This document shows, one piece after another, positions 9,475 through 18,486 of a stretch of 64,000 nucleotides of DNA. This stretch comes from Lacihabitans sp. CCS-44 (GTDB lineage: Bacteria > Bacteroidota > Bacteroidia > Cytophagales > Spirosomataceae). The notes beneath the pieces are model-generated. The model searched no databases and was not told the DNA's origin. It saw only the letters and a program-made list of their open reading frames with translations. The position numbers and the translations under genes were made by a program. Every line of letters starts with the position of its first letter. Within the stretch, counting starts at the first letter, position 1. Location of the stretch: positions 37,390 to 101,389 of the forward strand of contig NZ_RJUE01000006.1 of NCBI RefSeq assembly GCF_024343735.1, in the 5' to 3' direction.

Positions 9475-10026
9475 CTACTGCTGAGTTTGTTGTATCTGTA
9501 CGTATTTTAACTTTATAAGGCAAAATACCGAATAATTTATAATATCCTGATATCCCGCCTTTATTCCTTCAGATATTAATGTTTTACCATTATTATCTTC
9601 AATCTGCTTTATCCTTAACAACTTCATTAAGATAATATCTGTCATGGAGCTAACCCTCATTTCTCTCCAGGCCTCACCATAATCATGGTTTTTATTAAAA
9701 AGAAGCTCTCTAACTTCTGAAATTTGAGAATTATACGCCGCTTGAAGTTTGCTCAGATTATCATCAATACAACCTTCAGACAACAGCATAAGTGCCATTA
9801 CACAATAGTTGATGATGCCTATAAATTCTGATATTTGCCCTTCTTCTACCCTTGAAAAACCATTCTCTTGAATTGTTCTTATCCTCTGAGCTTTGATAAA
9901 TATTTGATCTGTAATGGAAGGAAGTCTAAGAATCTTCCAAGAAGTCCCATAATCAGAGTTCTTCTTTGAGAAAACCTCAAAACAATTACTTATTATTTCT
10001 GAATATTCAATTTCTGTGCTAGACAT
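9475..10026 (-). CDS. DUF1599 protein with two tandem copies of the domain
   Basis: 183 residues made of two similar halves. Each carries a K-N-x-DYG-x-xW signature followed by a short Leu/Ile/Met-rich helix with R-I-x-x-I-x-x-N (first half KNSDYGTSWKILR, second half KNHDYGEAWREMR). DUF1599 has been proposed to be associated with nucleotide modification, but the activity is not established. The gene is divergent from folP with 36 bp between starts, a common Bacteroidota arrangement. Confidence 0.8.
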   Translation of the reverse strand: MSSTEIEYSEIISNCFEVFSKKNSDYGTSWKILRLPSITDQIFIKAQRIRTIQENGFSRVEEGQISEFIGIINYCVMALMLLSEGCIDDNLSKLQAAYNSQISEVRELLFNKNHDYGEAWREMRVSSMTDIILMKLLRIKQIEDNNGKTLISEGIKAGYQDIINYSVFCLIKLKYVQIQQTQQ

Positions 10027-10062
10027 TGATATTTTCCAAGATTTTTAGTTTTTTTTGCAACT

Positions 10063-10899
10063 ATGAAAAATACGATAAATATAGGAGGTAAATTACTGGG
10101 TTTTCAAAAACCAATAATCATGGGAATAATGAATATTACACCTGATTCCTTCCACAAAGATAGTAGATTTAATCCTTTTGATGAAGATTTTTTAAAAAAA
10201 GCTAATGAAATGCTAGAAAATGGAGTATCCATTATTGATATTGGCGGACACTCTACAAGACCTGGAGCCACTAAAATTTCTGAAAGTGAAGAAATTGACC
10301 GCATTTTGCCTGCTATAGAGTTACTAACAAAAAACTTCAAAAACATCACAATCTCAATTGATACTTTCAGGAAAAAAGTAGCAGAAAAAGCGGCAAATGT
10401 AGGGGCACAAATCATTAACGACATTTCAGGCGGCAACCTAGATTCTGAGATGTTTCCATTTATTATCAAAACCAACCTCCCATACATATTAATGCACACC
10501 AGAGGAACACCAGAAAACATGCAAAACCTAACAAACTATACCGATTTTTATACTGATATACTCAAAGAAACTTTTTCTAAGGCCAACTACCTCAAAAAAA
10601 ACGGAGTCAAAGATGTGATTATAGATCCAGGGCTTGGTTTTGCTAAAGACCTCCTTCAAAATTATGAGCTAATGAAGAATCTATCTATTTTTAAAAATGA
10701 AAATTACCCTTTTTTGATAGGTCTTTCGAGAAAATCGATGATTTACAAATACTTAGAAATTGATATTAAGGATACCCTGGAAGCCACTTCGCAACTCAAC
10801 CTTATTGCCCTATTATCTGGCACCTCTATATTAAGAGTTCATGATGCGAAATCAGCAAAACACACAATAGATTTATATAATTTATTAAAAAAATCATAA
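10063..10899 (+). CDS. folP: Dihydropteroate synthase
   Basis: A TIM-barrel enzyme of 278 residues with the N-terminal signature IMNITPDSF (22-30), GGHSTRPGA for pterin and pABA binding, NDISGG, and the conserved LIGLSRKS near the C-terminus. It joins 6-hydroxymethyl-dihydropterin diphosphate with p-aminobenzoate in folate synthesis. The length is normal and all key motifs are present. It is transcribed away from DUF1599, and no clear terminator follows. Confidence 0.95.
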   Translation: MKNTINIGGKLLGFQKPIIMGIMNITPDSFHKDSRFNPFDEDFLKKANEMLENGVSIIDIGGHSTRPGATKISESEEIDRILPAIELLTKNFKNITISIDTFRKKVAEKAANVGAQIINDISGGNLDSEMFPFIIKTNLPYILMHTRGTPENMQNLTNYTDFYTDILKETFSKANYLKKNGVKDVIIDPGLGFAKDLLQNYELMKNLSIFKNENYPFLIGLSRKSMIYKYLEIDIKDTLEATSQLNLIALLSGTSILRVHDAKSAKHTIDLYNLLKKS

Positions 10900-10946
10900 A
10901 ATGAAAACCGTAAAATAATTTTCTTTATAATATTGCCAGTCGTAAA

Positions 10947-10976
10947 TTGAAAATACTTGAATCTATATTATATTTA
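10947..10976 (+). promoter_or_regulatory. Probable promoter of the first fibronectin-III gene
   Basis: TTG (10947-10949), a 19-nt spacer and TATATTTA (10969-10976) match TTG-N19-TAnnTTTG except for the final base. It lies 37 bp before the ATG. Confidence 0.5.
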
Positions 10977-11013
10977 CGATTAATAAATCTTAACGTACAT
11001 AAACATTTAAATC

Positions 11014-12792
11014 ATGAGAAACATCTTACTTTTATTTTCATTGATATTTTCAGGATTTGCAGTATTTGCTCAACCTCTTGTCGCTCCAACTTTAACAGAT
11101 TTCCCTTCAACAATTACCACAAGTTCGTTTCTCATTGGAATCACCGATACAAATCCAACCGAAGTAGCATTAGAAGTTGAAATAGAGGGTGGAGGTATGA
11201 CAAGACTTACTCTTTTGGGTTCTGGTGCAAACGTTCAGCACAGCGTTGTGAATCTGGTACCTAAAACCTTTTACAGAGTAAGAGCTAGAGCCTTAAACTG
11301 CCCTACCTCTGTTGGCTGTGGTGACATTGGCCCTTGGTCACAGCCTTTCTACATCACTACCAAAGTAGCCGCCCCAGCAGCTCCAATTGTAAAATTGGAT
11401 AACAACTGTGCTCGTTTCGTAGCTATATCATGGGAAATACCAGCAAGAGCAGAAGATATTACAAATTTTGTGATTCACAGGGCTTTTGATGGTGCTACTT
11501 TTCACAATATTGGTACACTGCCCGGATATCAAAGAAATCTTTATGACTTGGGCATAGCACCTGGCGTACCCGCTACTTACATTGTTTTTGCAGAAAATAG
11601 TACTGGAATTACTTCTTCAAACAGGATAACTGTTCAGGTAAAACCATTCGTGGCTCCATTGCCGCCAATTAATGTAAAATCAAGTACTGTTAACAAAACA
11701 GACACACAACTGAATATAACTTGGGACAATCCTGCACAGGATTTTGATTGTGGCACTGACATAAGAAGCTCCTATTACGTAATGATTAAAAGAGAAGGCG
11801 ACGCTGACTTTAAACTATACGAAATCATATATCCTACTGCTAGCGGAATTATCATAAAAGGTCTAAAACCTAACGAAAGAGTAGAGTATGATATATTTTC
11901 TCTAAGTGATAGAGGTATTTTCTCAGAACACAGAAGGGGAGTTGACAACACATTTGGACCTGCAAGCAAGCCTACCAATTTTATAGGTGTGGCCTTTAAA
12001 GATGCTGTTAATAATTCCTCAATAGGTTTAAGCTGGGATCATGCTCCAAAAGACGAGGATTATTTTGTAGTAGAGGTAAGTAAAGATGGCACAAATTTTA
12101 ATATACTTGGAAAAATAAAAGATGGAAACAATACTTTCAAACATGAACCTATAGAAGAAGGTGTTGATTATATCTACAGAATTAAAGCTGGCAACTATCT
12201 ATATGGAGAATCTGACTATGTTTTAACCCAACCCATAAAATATGCTTATTCTGCAAAACCAAATGCTCCGTATGGCTTGAAAGCCGTAGCCTCAGGAACC
12301 AAAGTTGACCTAAAATGGTATGACGATTCGAACAGAGAGGAAAACTATATCCTTGAAAGATCTGTCGACAACAATACTAATTTTGTTGAACTTAAAAAGC
12401 TAGACAGAAATACTACTTCTTATTCTGACTTAACAGTTACCGCTGGAAAAACCTACTTCTACCAAATCAAAGCAGTAAATACTATTGGCACTTCAGCTAA
12501 CTCAAACATTGCAGAAGTCAAAATAACAGCAGGGACTGGAATTTTAAATAATTCAGAGGTAAACATTTTCCCTAATCCTACCTTGAGTTTTGTAACAGTT
12601 TCTCTTCCAGTTGAAACAAACTTTGAATCTGTAAACATATCTATTTTAGACCAAAACAACATGGAAGTCTACAATAGGAATTTCAACGATAAGGTTATGA
12701 AGATAAACTTAGAAGAATTTCAAAGTGGAGTTTATACGATGGTTTTGAAAACAAACAACGAAACATCTTCAAGAAAGATAGTTAAATACTAA
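11014..12792 (+). CDS. Fibronectin type III repeat protein with T9SS C-terminal sorting domain
   Basis: 592 residues. A signal peptide (1-19, ending FAVFAQ) is followed by about five fibronectin-III-like beta domains of 85-95 residues, recognisable by recurring W-D/W-E core Trp, YxVxA and GLKP-type turns. The C-terminal 75 residues have the NIFPNPT start and a GVYTMVLKTN...RKIVKY ending typical of type A T9SS sorting domains. The protein is thus expected to be exported to the periplasm, moved across the outer membrane by T9SS and anchored or released. It is a paralogue of the next gene; WYDDSNREENYILE in the fifth domain recurs there almost unchanged. No catalytic domain was seen. Confidence 0.85.
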   Translation: MRNILLLFSLIFSGFAVFAQPLVAPTLTDFPSTITTSSFLIGITDTNPTEVALEVEIEGGGMTRLTLLGSGANVQHSVVNLVPKTFYRVRARALNCPTSVGCGDIGPWSQPFYITTKVAAPAAPIVKLDNNCARFVAISWEIPARAEDITNFVIHRAFDGATFHNIGTLPGYQRNLYDLGIAPGVPATYIVFAENSTGITSSNRITVQVKPFVAPLPPINVKSSTVNKTDTQLNITWDNPAQDFDCGTDIRSSYYVMIKREGDADFKLYEIIYPTASGIIIKGLKPNERVEYDIFSLSDRGIFSEHRRGVDNTFGPASKPTNFIGVAFKDAVNNSSIGLSWDHAPKDEDYFVVEVSKDGTNFNILGKIKDGNNTFKHEPIEEGVDYIYRIKAGNYLYGESDYVLTQPIKYAYSAKPNAPYGLKAVASGTKVDLKWYDDSNREENYILERSVDNNTNFVELKKLDRNTTSYSDLTVTAGKTYFYQIKAVNTIGTSANSNIAEVKITAGTGILNNSEVNIFPNPTLSFVTVSLPVETNFESVNISILDQNNMEVYNRNFNDKVMKINLEEFQSGVYTMVLKTNNETSSRKIVKY

Positions 12793-12811
12793 GAATTGAC
12801 CCAATATTTTA

Positions 12812-12841
12812 AGAGAGTGGCCCAAAGCCACTCTCTTTTTT
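12812..12841 (+). terminator. Rho-independent terminator
   Basis: A perfect 10-bp stem (12812-12821 with 12827-12836) with a 5-nt loop is followed by a T-run. It separates the two fibronectin-III genes. Confidence 0.85.
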
Positions 12842-12968
12842 TGTTCACCCTAAAAATCTCAAAACTATCTTATTTGAATAGTAAAAAAGATATATTTTTT
12901 TTAAATATTACTATTTTTTGCATAATTTTACCCCAATACAAAATGCAATTCCTTAATTAATAAAGAAA

Positions 12969-15032
12969 ATGAAAAAATTTCTAATTCTTTTTACGTGCTT
13001 TTTAGCTTATTTTAATTCGTATAGTCAACTGCCACCCGCACCTCCATCTGCCCTTGCTGGTTCTCAGGTAGGCTTGACTAATTCAATAAACTTAACATGG
13101 ACTGCACCAGTAGGTCCATTTGATGGTTACAAGGTCTATTTTTCTAGCCCAGGTGATCCATTAGATTCCGCTAAAATCGCATCTTCTGCCACAGCCCTCA
13201 ATATATCTGGTTTACTTTTCAATGAAACTTATACTATTTACATGAAAAGCTATAAACTTAAAGCTCCTTCTGACACTTTAAGATCAACAGCAACCCCAAG
13301 TGTAAATATTCTCATAATTGGTCTTGTTGCTCCAAGCCCTTCTGTCGACTTAAGTTTAGTAACTCATAACTCAATAGGTCTAAGGATTGACGACACAAGC
13401 CCCTACGAGTCAGGATTTGACATAGAATTAAATGAAAATGGGAACTCAACCATATTGACCGAAAACGCTGGAGTGTCTATTTACAGACCCTTAAATGGCT
13501 TAAAAGCCAAAACAAGCTACTCCATCAGAGTACGTGCAAAAGGTAATTCCACCCCAGGTCCTTGGTCACCTCTGATCTATGTATCTACTAAAGTAGGACT
13601 GCCTCCTGCTCCAGTTTTGAGTTCTGACTTAAACTGCCCGACACTCATTCACTTAAAGTGGACTATCCCTTCCCGCTCAGAAGACATTGAAGAATATATC
13701 CTAAAAAAATCATTTGACAATGCAACTTTCTTTGATTTAGATAAACCTGCTTTAGCTGCTACAGATTATTATGACCAAGCTGCTGTGCCTGGACAAACTC
13801 AATATTATGCACTTTTTACTAGAAACTCAACAGGTTCTACTCCTTCCAATAGTGTTGCGGTTACTGCTTTAGCTTATGTTAACCCTAACCCTCCGACGAA
13901 TCCCATTTCAGATCAGAGCAATAAATCAAATAATCACCTCACAATAAGATGGACTAATGGTGCTGAAGATTTAAATTGTAGAACCAATATTAGAACCAAT
14001 ACTTATGTATTAATAAAAATAAACAACATTGGAAATTACGTAGAGTATGCCAATCTTCCTGGACCTGCAGGTTCTGTAAAAATAAGCAATCTAAAGCCTA
14101 AAGATATTGTAGACGTATCTATATTCTCTGTAAGTGATAAAGGAAAGTTTTCATCATCGGTATTCATAAGAGATACAACTGCTGGACCTCCATATCCACC
14201 AACCAATCCTATAGCAGTTTTGTATTATGACGCCTTAGGTAACCCAGCTTTTGATGTAAGTTGGAAAGACAACTCAAAAGATGAAGATTACTTTATTGTA
14301 GAAAGAAGTATAGATAACAAAAACTTTACTGAGCTCGGAAAAATAAAAATGGATTTAGTATCTTTCAAGGACTTAACCCCTGAAGAAGCTACATTGTACT
14401 ATTATAGAATAAAGGCGGGAAGTAATACAGAGGGGGAATCAGCTTATTCTCCAATTATTGGCCCATTTATTATCAATCCAAGTAAAGCTCCAAATCCAGC
14501 TTATGGACTAAAAGCGATAGAAAATTCTGGAAAAGTGAACTTAGTTTGGTATGATGATTCAAAAAGAGAGGAAAATTACATTATAGAAAAATCTCTAGAT
14601 TCAGGAGCAAATTACAGTTTAGTAGCCACTTTGGGAAAAAATGTAACAAGCTATACTGATGAAAATGTATCTTCAGGAAAAACTTACCTTTATAGGGTAA
14701 TAGCAAAGAATGCGATTGGTGCTTCGGCAAACTCGAATATTGCCTCTGTAAAGATGAGTGGTACAGGATCTGTTCAGAGCCCTATAAGTTTTAGCATATA
14801 TCCTAACCCTGCCTTCGAGATGATAAGCATAAAGTCTGAAGAACTAAAGGTAGAGTCAGTTTACACTTTAAAGATATTTGACAGAAACAATAGACAAGTT
14901 CTTAGTAAGGTTATTAAATTAAACAATACAGAAACTCTAGAGATACCAATTAATAACCTAGGTCAAGGCCTCTACAATGTTGTTTTAAGTAATGGAGAAA
15001 CGAGTCTGACAAAAAAAATATTCAAATATTAA
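12969..15032 (+). CDS. Fibronectin type III repeat protein with T9SS C-terminal sorting domain (paralogue)
   Basis: 687 residues with a signal peptide (1-19), about six fibronectin-III-like domains and a type A T9SS sorting domain over the last 80 residues (SIYPNPAF...GLYNVVLSNG...KKIFKY). It shares domain order and diagnostic segments (SREED-type linker, WYDDSKREENYIIE) with the 592-residue neighbour but has one more N-terminal domain. The pair therefore arose by tandem duplication followed by gain or loss of a domain. A surface adhesion or scaffold role is inferred from architecture alone. Upstream, a TA-rich region has only a weak promoter match. Confidence 0.84.
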   Translation: MKKFLILFTCFLAYFNSYSQLPPAPPSALAGSQVGLTNSINLTWTAPVGPFDGYKVYFSSPGDPLDSAKIASSATALNISGLLFNETYTIYMKSYKLKAPSDTLRSTATPSVNILIIGLVAPSPSVDLSLVTHNSIGLRIDDTSPYESGFDIELNENGNSTILTENAGVSIYRPLNGLKAKTSYSIRVRAKGNSTPGPWSPLIYVSTKVGLPPAPVLSSDLNCPTLIHLKWTIPSRSEDIEEYILKKSFDNATFFDLDKPALAATDYYDQAAVPGQTQYYALFTRNSTGSTPSNSVAVTALAYVNPNPPTNPISDQSNKSNNHLTIRWTNGAEDLNCRTNIRTNTYVLIKINNIGNYVEYANLPGPAGSVKISNLKPKDIVDVSIFSVSDKGKFSSSVFIRDTTAGPPYPPTNPIAVLYYDALGNPAFDVSWKDNSKDEDYFIVERSIDNKNFTELGKIKMDLVSFKDLTPEEATLYYYRIKAGSNTEGESAYSPIIGPFIINPSKAPNPAYGLKAIENSGKVNLVWYDDSKREENYIIEKSLDSGANYSLVATLGKNVTSYTDENVSSGKTYLYRVIAKNAIGASANSNIASVKMSGTGSVQSPISFSIYPNPAFEMISIKSEELKVESVYTLKIFDRNNRQVLSKVIKLNNTETLEIPINNLGQGLYNVVLSNGETSLTKKIFKY

Positions 15033-15139
15033 CAAATAAAGGGCGACAAAAATTGCCCTTTATCCTCAGATATTACTGAATAATAGAACAATACAAAGAA
15101 GACTTTTTAAGATTTCAATATTTTAAATTTAGTATTATC

Positions 15140-15175
15140 AAACTTCGATTAATTGCTAATCGAAGTTTTTTTTTT
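15140..15175 (+). terminator. Rho-independent terminator
   Basis: A perfect 12-bp stem (15140-15151 with 15157-15168) with a 5-nt loop runs into ten T. A weaker hairpin (15038-15044 with 15055-15061) lies nearer the preceding stop. Together they end the second fibronectin-III gene. Confidence 0.85.
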
Positions 15176-15188
15176 GTTAAAAAATCAT

Positions 15189-15196
15189 TATGTTTG
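15189..15196 (+). promoter_or_regulatory. -7 element for the SusC/SusD operon
   Basis: TATGTTTG is an exact match to TAnnTTTG, 38 bp before the susC-like start and just after the preceding terminator. No well-spaced TTG -33 element was found. Confidence 0.55.
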
Positions 15197-15234
15197 CATA
15201 ACAAATTTTTTTTATAACCTAAACTTAACAATGC

Positions 15235-18200
15235 ATGAGAAAGAATTTACTTCTTGCCCTTGTGCTATTTTGCTCATCAATTGCGGCATTTGCCCAGAGT
15301 AAAATAAGCGGAAAGGTAACTTCAGCAGACGACGGATCAGGCATCCCTGGGGTGACTGTTCAAATCAAAGGTACCTCGAAAGGTACACAAACCGATCTAA
15401 ATGGTGGCTACGAAATCGAGGCAGCCGCTGGTCAAACTCTCGTTTATAGTTTTGTGGGTATGGTGTCACAAGAGGTGGCAGTTGGCACAAAGTCTATTAT
15501 CAATGTTGTTCTTGCAAACGACGCCAAAGCTCTATCAGAAGTGGTAGTAACAGCTCAAGGTATCGTAAGAGAGAAAAAAGCAATTGGTTACGCAGTTACT
15601 ACGGTAGCCAGCGACCTAATTAACAATCGTCCTGAGGCTGACGTTAGCCGTATCCTTCAGGGAAAAGCTCCAGGAGTAAACATTACCTCTACTGGAGGTA
15701 TGTCGGGTTCGGGTACAAACATCACTATCAGAGGGTATTCTTCTGCAACAGGTTCAAACCAACCTTTGTTCGTTGTTGATGGTGTTCCTTTTAACTCAGG
15801 AACAAACTCACAAGCAGGATTTACTACTGGAGGTCAAACAACTTCTAGCCGTATGTTAGACATTGACCCTAACAACATCGAAAGTGTTTCGGTATTGAAA
15901 GGTCTTTCTGCAACTGTATTGTATGGTGACCAAGGCCGTAACGGTGTTATTTTGATCACTACCAAATCTGGCGGTGGTAAAAGAAAAAATGCTGAAGTAA
16001 GCCTGAACCAATCGTATTTCCAAAATACCATTGCTTCATTGCCAGATTATCAGAACAATTATGGTGGTGGTTTCCAACAGTTAACTCCTCCATCTTGGTT
16101 CTTCTCTAACTGGGGTGCAAATTTTGCTGATCAAGCAACTACGAAACATCCCATCGGTCTTTCAGGCGTAGCAAAAATCAGAAACGCTTTCCCTGAGTAT
16201 GCAGTAGACCCTACAAAACCTTGGGGTAATGGTGCAGCTGATATCTTGAACAACGTTGTGGATATTCCAAACATCGCTCAGGACAATATTGGAAAATCAT
16301 TCTTCAGAAAAGGTAATGTATTCAATACTTCTGTTGCAATCTCAGGTTCATCTGACAAATCTGGTTACAATGCAAGTGTAGGATACCAAAATGAGGAAGG
16401 TTTTACTCCTGGTAATACTTTGAAGAAGCTTAACTTGGCTTTGGGTTTGAATTCTCAAATCACTAAAAAACTTTCAGTACGTTCTTCGTTTACTTATGCC
16501 AATACAGACATGGCTTCTCCTCCTTTGAACGCTGGATATGGTTCTGGCCCAGACGGAGGTATTCAGTCGATATTTGCAAACGTGATGTACACGCCTCGTA
16601 ACGTAGATTTGGGTGGATGGCCTTATGAAAACCCTGTAGATAGAAGTTCTGTTTACTATAGAGGTGGTAATGACATCACTAACCCAATTTGGTTAGCAAA
16701 ATACCATTCTGATAAAAGTTTTGTAGATAGATTCTTTACTTCTAGTTCATTGAATTATGATTTCAACAATGATTTCTCAATGACTTATCGTTTAGGATTT
16801 GATACTTATTCCGAGACTCAAGAGAGACAATACAATAAAGGAGCTACTGGTGGAAACGTAAACATCATCAACGGATTTTACCAAAGTGTTGCTATCAAAA
16901 ATTCAATTTGGAATCATGATTTAATCTTGAATTACAACAAACAATTGTCTGACAAAATAAATTTGACTGCTTTGATTGGTGCTAACAATAGATTTGATCA
17001 GTACAGTCAATTTGGAATGGCAAGTACAGGTCAATTAACCTTTGGTTTGTTTAATCACTCAAACTTCACTGCCACTTCTAACAGATCTCTTGATGGAGGC
17101 GGTTTGAACTACCTAGAGCAAGAAAGAAGAATTGGCGTTTACTCAAACGTGGTTTTGGATTACAGCGACTACTTATTCTTGAATCTATCGGCAAGAAACG
17201 ACTGGACTTCTACTGTAGAACCAGCTAATAGAAGAATTTTGTATCCAGGTGCAAGTGTTTCTTTTGTTCCTACTTCAGCATTTGATATGAGTTCAAAAAT
17301 ATTGAACGACTTGAAAATAAGAGCAAGTTATGGTACTTCTGCAGGTTTCCCATCGCCTTATAATACAAGAAATACACTTGCACAAAATGCAAGAGGATGG
17401 TCTAATGCAGCGGGTTCTCTTTCTTCAACTCAGTCTATTTCAAATGCTTTGGGTAATCCAAACTTGAAGCCTGAATTACACAAAGAGTTGGAATTTGGAG
17501 TTGAATCAGTAATGTTCAGTAATAGATTGAAATTTGACGTTTCAGTTTACGAAAAAACCACAAGAGATTTGATTACCAATGCACCAATTGATCCTTCTAC
17601 AGGATATACCACTACATTTATCAACATTGGTAAAATTAGAACAAGAGGAGCTGAAATTGCTGCTACAGTAACACCAGTAAAAACATCTTCGGGTTTAACT
17701 TGGGATATAACAGCTAACTACGGAAAATATGCTACTACTGTGATGGAACTTGGTGGTGGATTAGAGCAAGTGGTAATCGCTGGATTTACCAGCTTGGGTA
17801 ACTTTGCTATCCCTGGGCAGCCTTTTAACGTAATCAAAGGCTCGGGTATTGCTAGAAATGCAAACGGTGAGAAAATTGTATTGCCAAACGGTCAGTACAA
17901 AGCCACATCTGACCTTGCTACTTTGGGTGATCCAAACCCTGCGTTTACATCTTCATTGATCAACAACTTGAGTTATAAAGGTTTCAATCTTTCATTCATG
18001 TTTGAGTATCGTCACAAAGGTGTTATTTTATCAAATACAGTAAAAGGTGTATTGGCTAGAGGTCTTTCTAAAGATACTGATCAATTGGATAGAGATTTAA
18101 CATTAATACTTCCGGGTGTTCAAGAAGACGGTAGCAAAAATACTGTTCAGGTAACTGCAGCTAATTACTTCTTTGACAACTACTTCTTTACTGACGAAGC

Positions 18201-18468
18201 GGTAACTTTTGACGGCAGTACAGCAAGATTAAGAGAAGCTTCTTTGAGCTATTCAATACCTACCAAAGTAATTGGTAAGACTCCATTCAAAAAGGCGTCT
18301 ATCACGTTTACAGGTTCAAACCTTTGGTTCAGAGCATTGAACATGCCTAAATATGTAAACTTTGACACAGATGTATTGAGCTTAGGAGTTGGTAATGGAT
18401 TAGGATTTGACTACTTGACTGGTCCTAGTTCTAGAAGATTAGGTGGTACTTTGAGCTTAACATTCTAA
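15235..18468 (+). CDS. SusC/RagA-family TonB-linked outer-membrane transporter
   Basis: 1077 residues, normal for the family. A signal peptide (1-21) leads into a carboxypeptidase-regulatory-like domain (about 24-100, SGKVTSADDGSGIPGVTV start). A TonB-box-like EVVVTAQG and a plug domain follow (about 120-240; LQGKAPGVN, IRGYSS, PLFVVDGVPF), then a long 22-stranded barrel region ending in the aromatic LSLTF. It takes up a large substrate, with SusD as lid, using TonB energy. No glycosidase, protease or sigma/anti-sigma pair is adjacent, so the substrate is unknown. It forms an operon with the next two genes (gaps of 18 bp each). Confidence 0.93.
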   Translation: MRKNLLLALVLFCSSIAAFAQSKISGKVTSADDGSGIPGVTVQIKGTSKGTQTDLNGGYEIEAAAGQTLVYSFVGMVSQEVAVGTKSIINVVLANDAKALSEVVVTAQGIVREKKAIGYAVTTVASDLINNRPEADVSRILQGKAPGVNITSTGGMSGSGTNITIRGYSSATGSNQPLFVVDGVPFNSGTNSQAGFTTGGQTTSSRMLDIDPNNIESVSVLKGLSATVLYGDQGRNGVILITTKSGGGKRKNAEVSLNQSYFQNTIASLPDYQNNYGGGFQQLTPPSWFFSNWGANFADQATTKHPIGLSGVAKIRNAFPEYAVDPTKPWGNGAADILNNVVDIPNIAQDNIGKSFFRKGNVFNTSVAISGSSDKSGYNASVGYQNEEGFTPGNTLKKLNLALGLNSQITKKLSVRSSFTYANTDMASPPLNAGYGSGPDGGIQSIFANVMYTPRNVDLGGWPYENPVDRSSVYYRGGNDITNPIWLAKYHSDKSFVDRFFTSSSLNYDFNNDFSMTYRLGFDTYSETQERQYNKGATGGNVNIINGFYQSVAIKNSIWNHDLILNYNKQLSDKINLTALIGANNRFDQYSQFGMASTGQLTFGLFNHSNFTATSNRSLDGGGLNYLEQERRIGVYSNVVLDYSDYLFLNLSARNDWTSTVEPANRRILYPGASVSFVPTSAFDMSSKILNDLKIRASYGTSAGFPSPYNTRNTLAQNARGWSNAAGSLSSTQSISNALGNPNLKPELHKELEFGVESVMFSNRLKFDVSVYEKTTRDLITNAPIDPSTGYTTTFINIGKIRTRGAEIAATVTPVKTSSGLTWDITANYGKYATTVMELGGGLEQVVIAGFTSLGNFAIPGQPFNVIKGSGIARNANGEKIVLPNGQYKATSDLATLGDPNPAFTSSLINNLSYKGFNLSFMFEYRHKGVILSNTVKGVLARGLSKDTDQLDRDLTLILPGVQEDGSKNTVQVTAANYFFDNYFFTDEAVTFDGSTARLREASLSYSIPTKVIGKTPFKKASITFTGSNLWFRALNMPKYVNFDTDVLSLGVGNGLGFDYLTGPSSRRLGGTLSLTF

Positions 18469-18486
18469 TTATTTTAAAGAAGATTA

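Noticed and set aside
9473..9523. Longer start for the DoxX/MauE-like gene
   Set aside because: It would overlap DUF1599 by 49 bp, and the added residues are not part of the membrane domain; the ATG at 9472 fits the 2-bp spacing.
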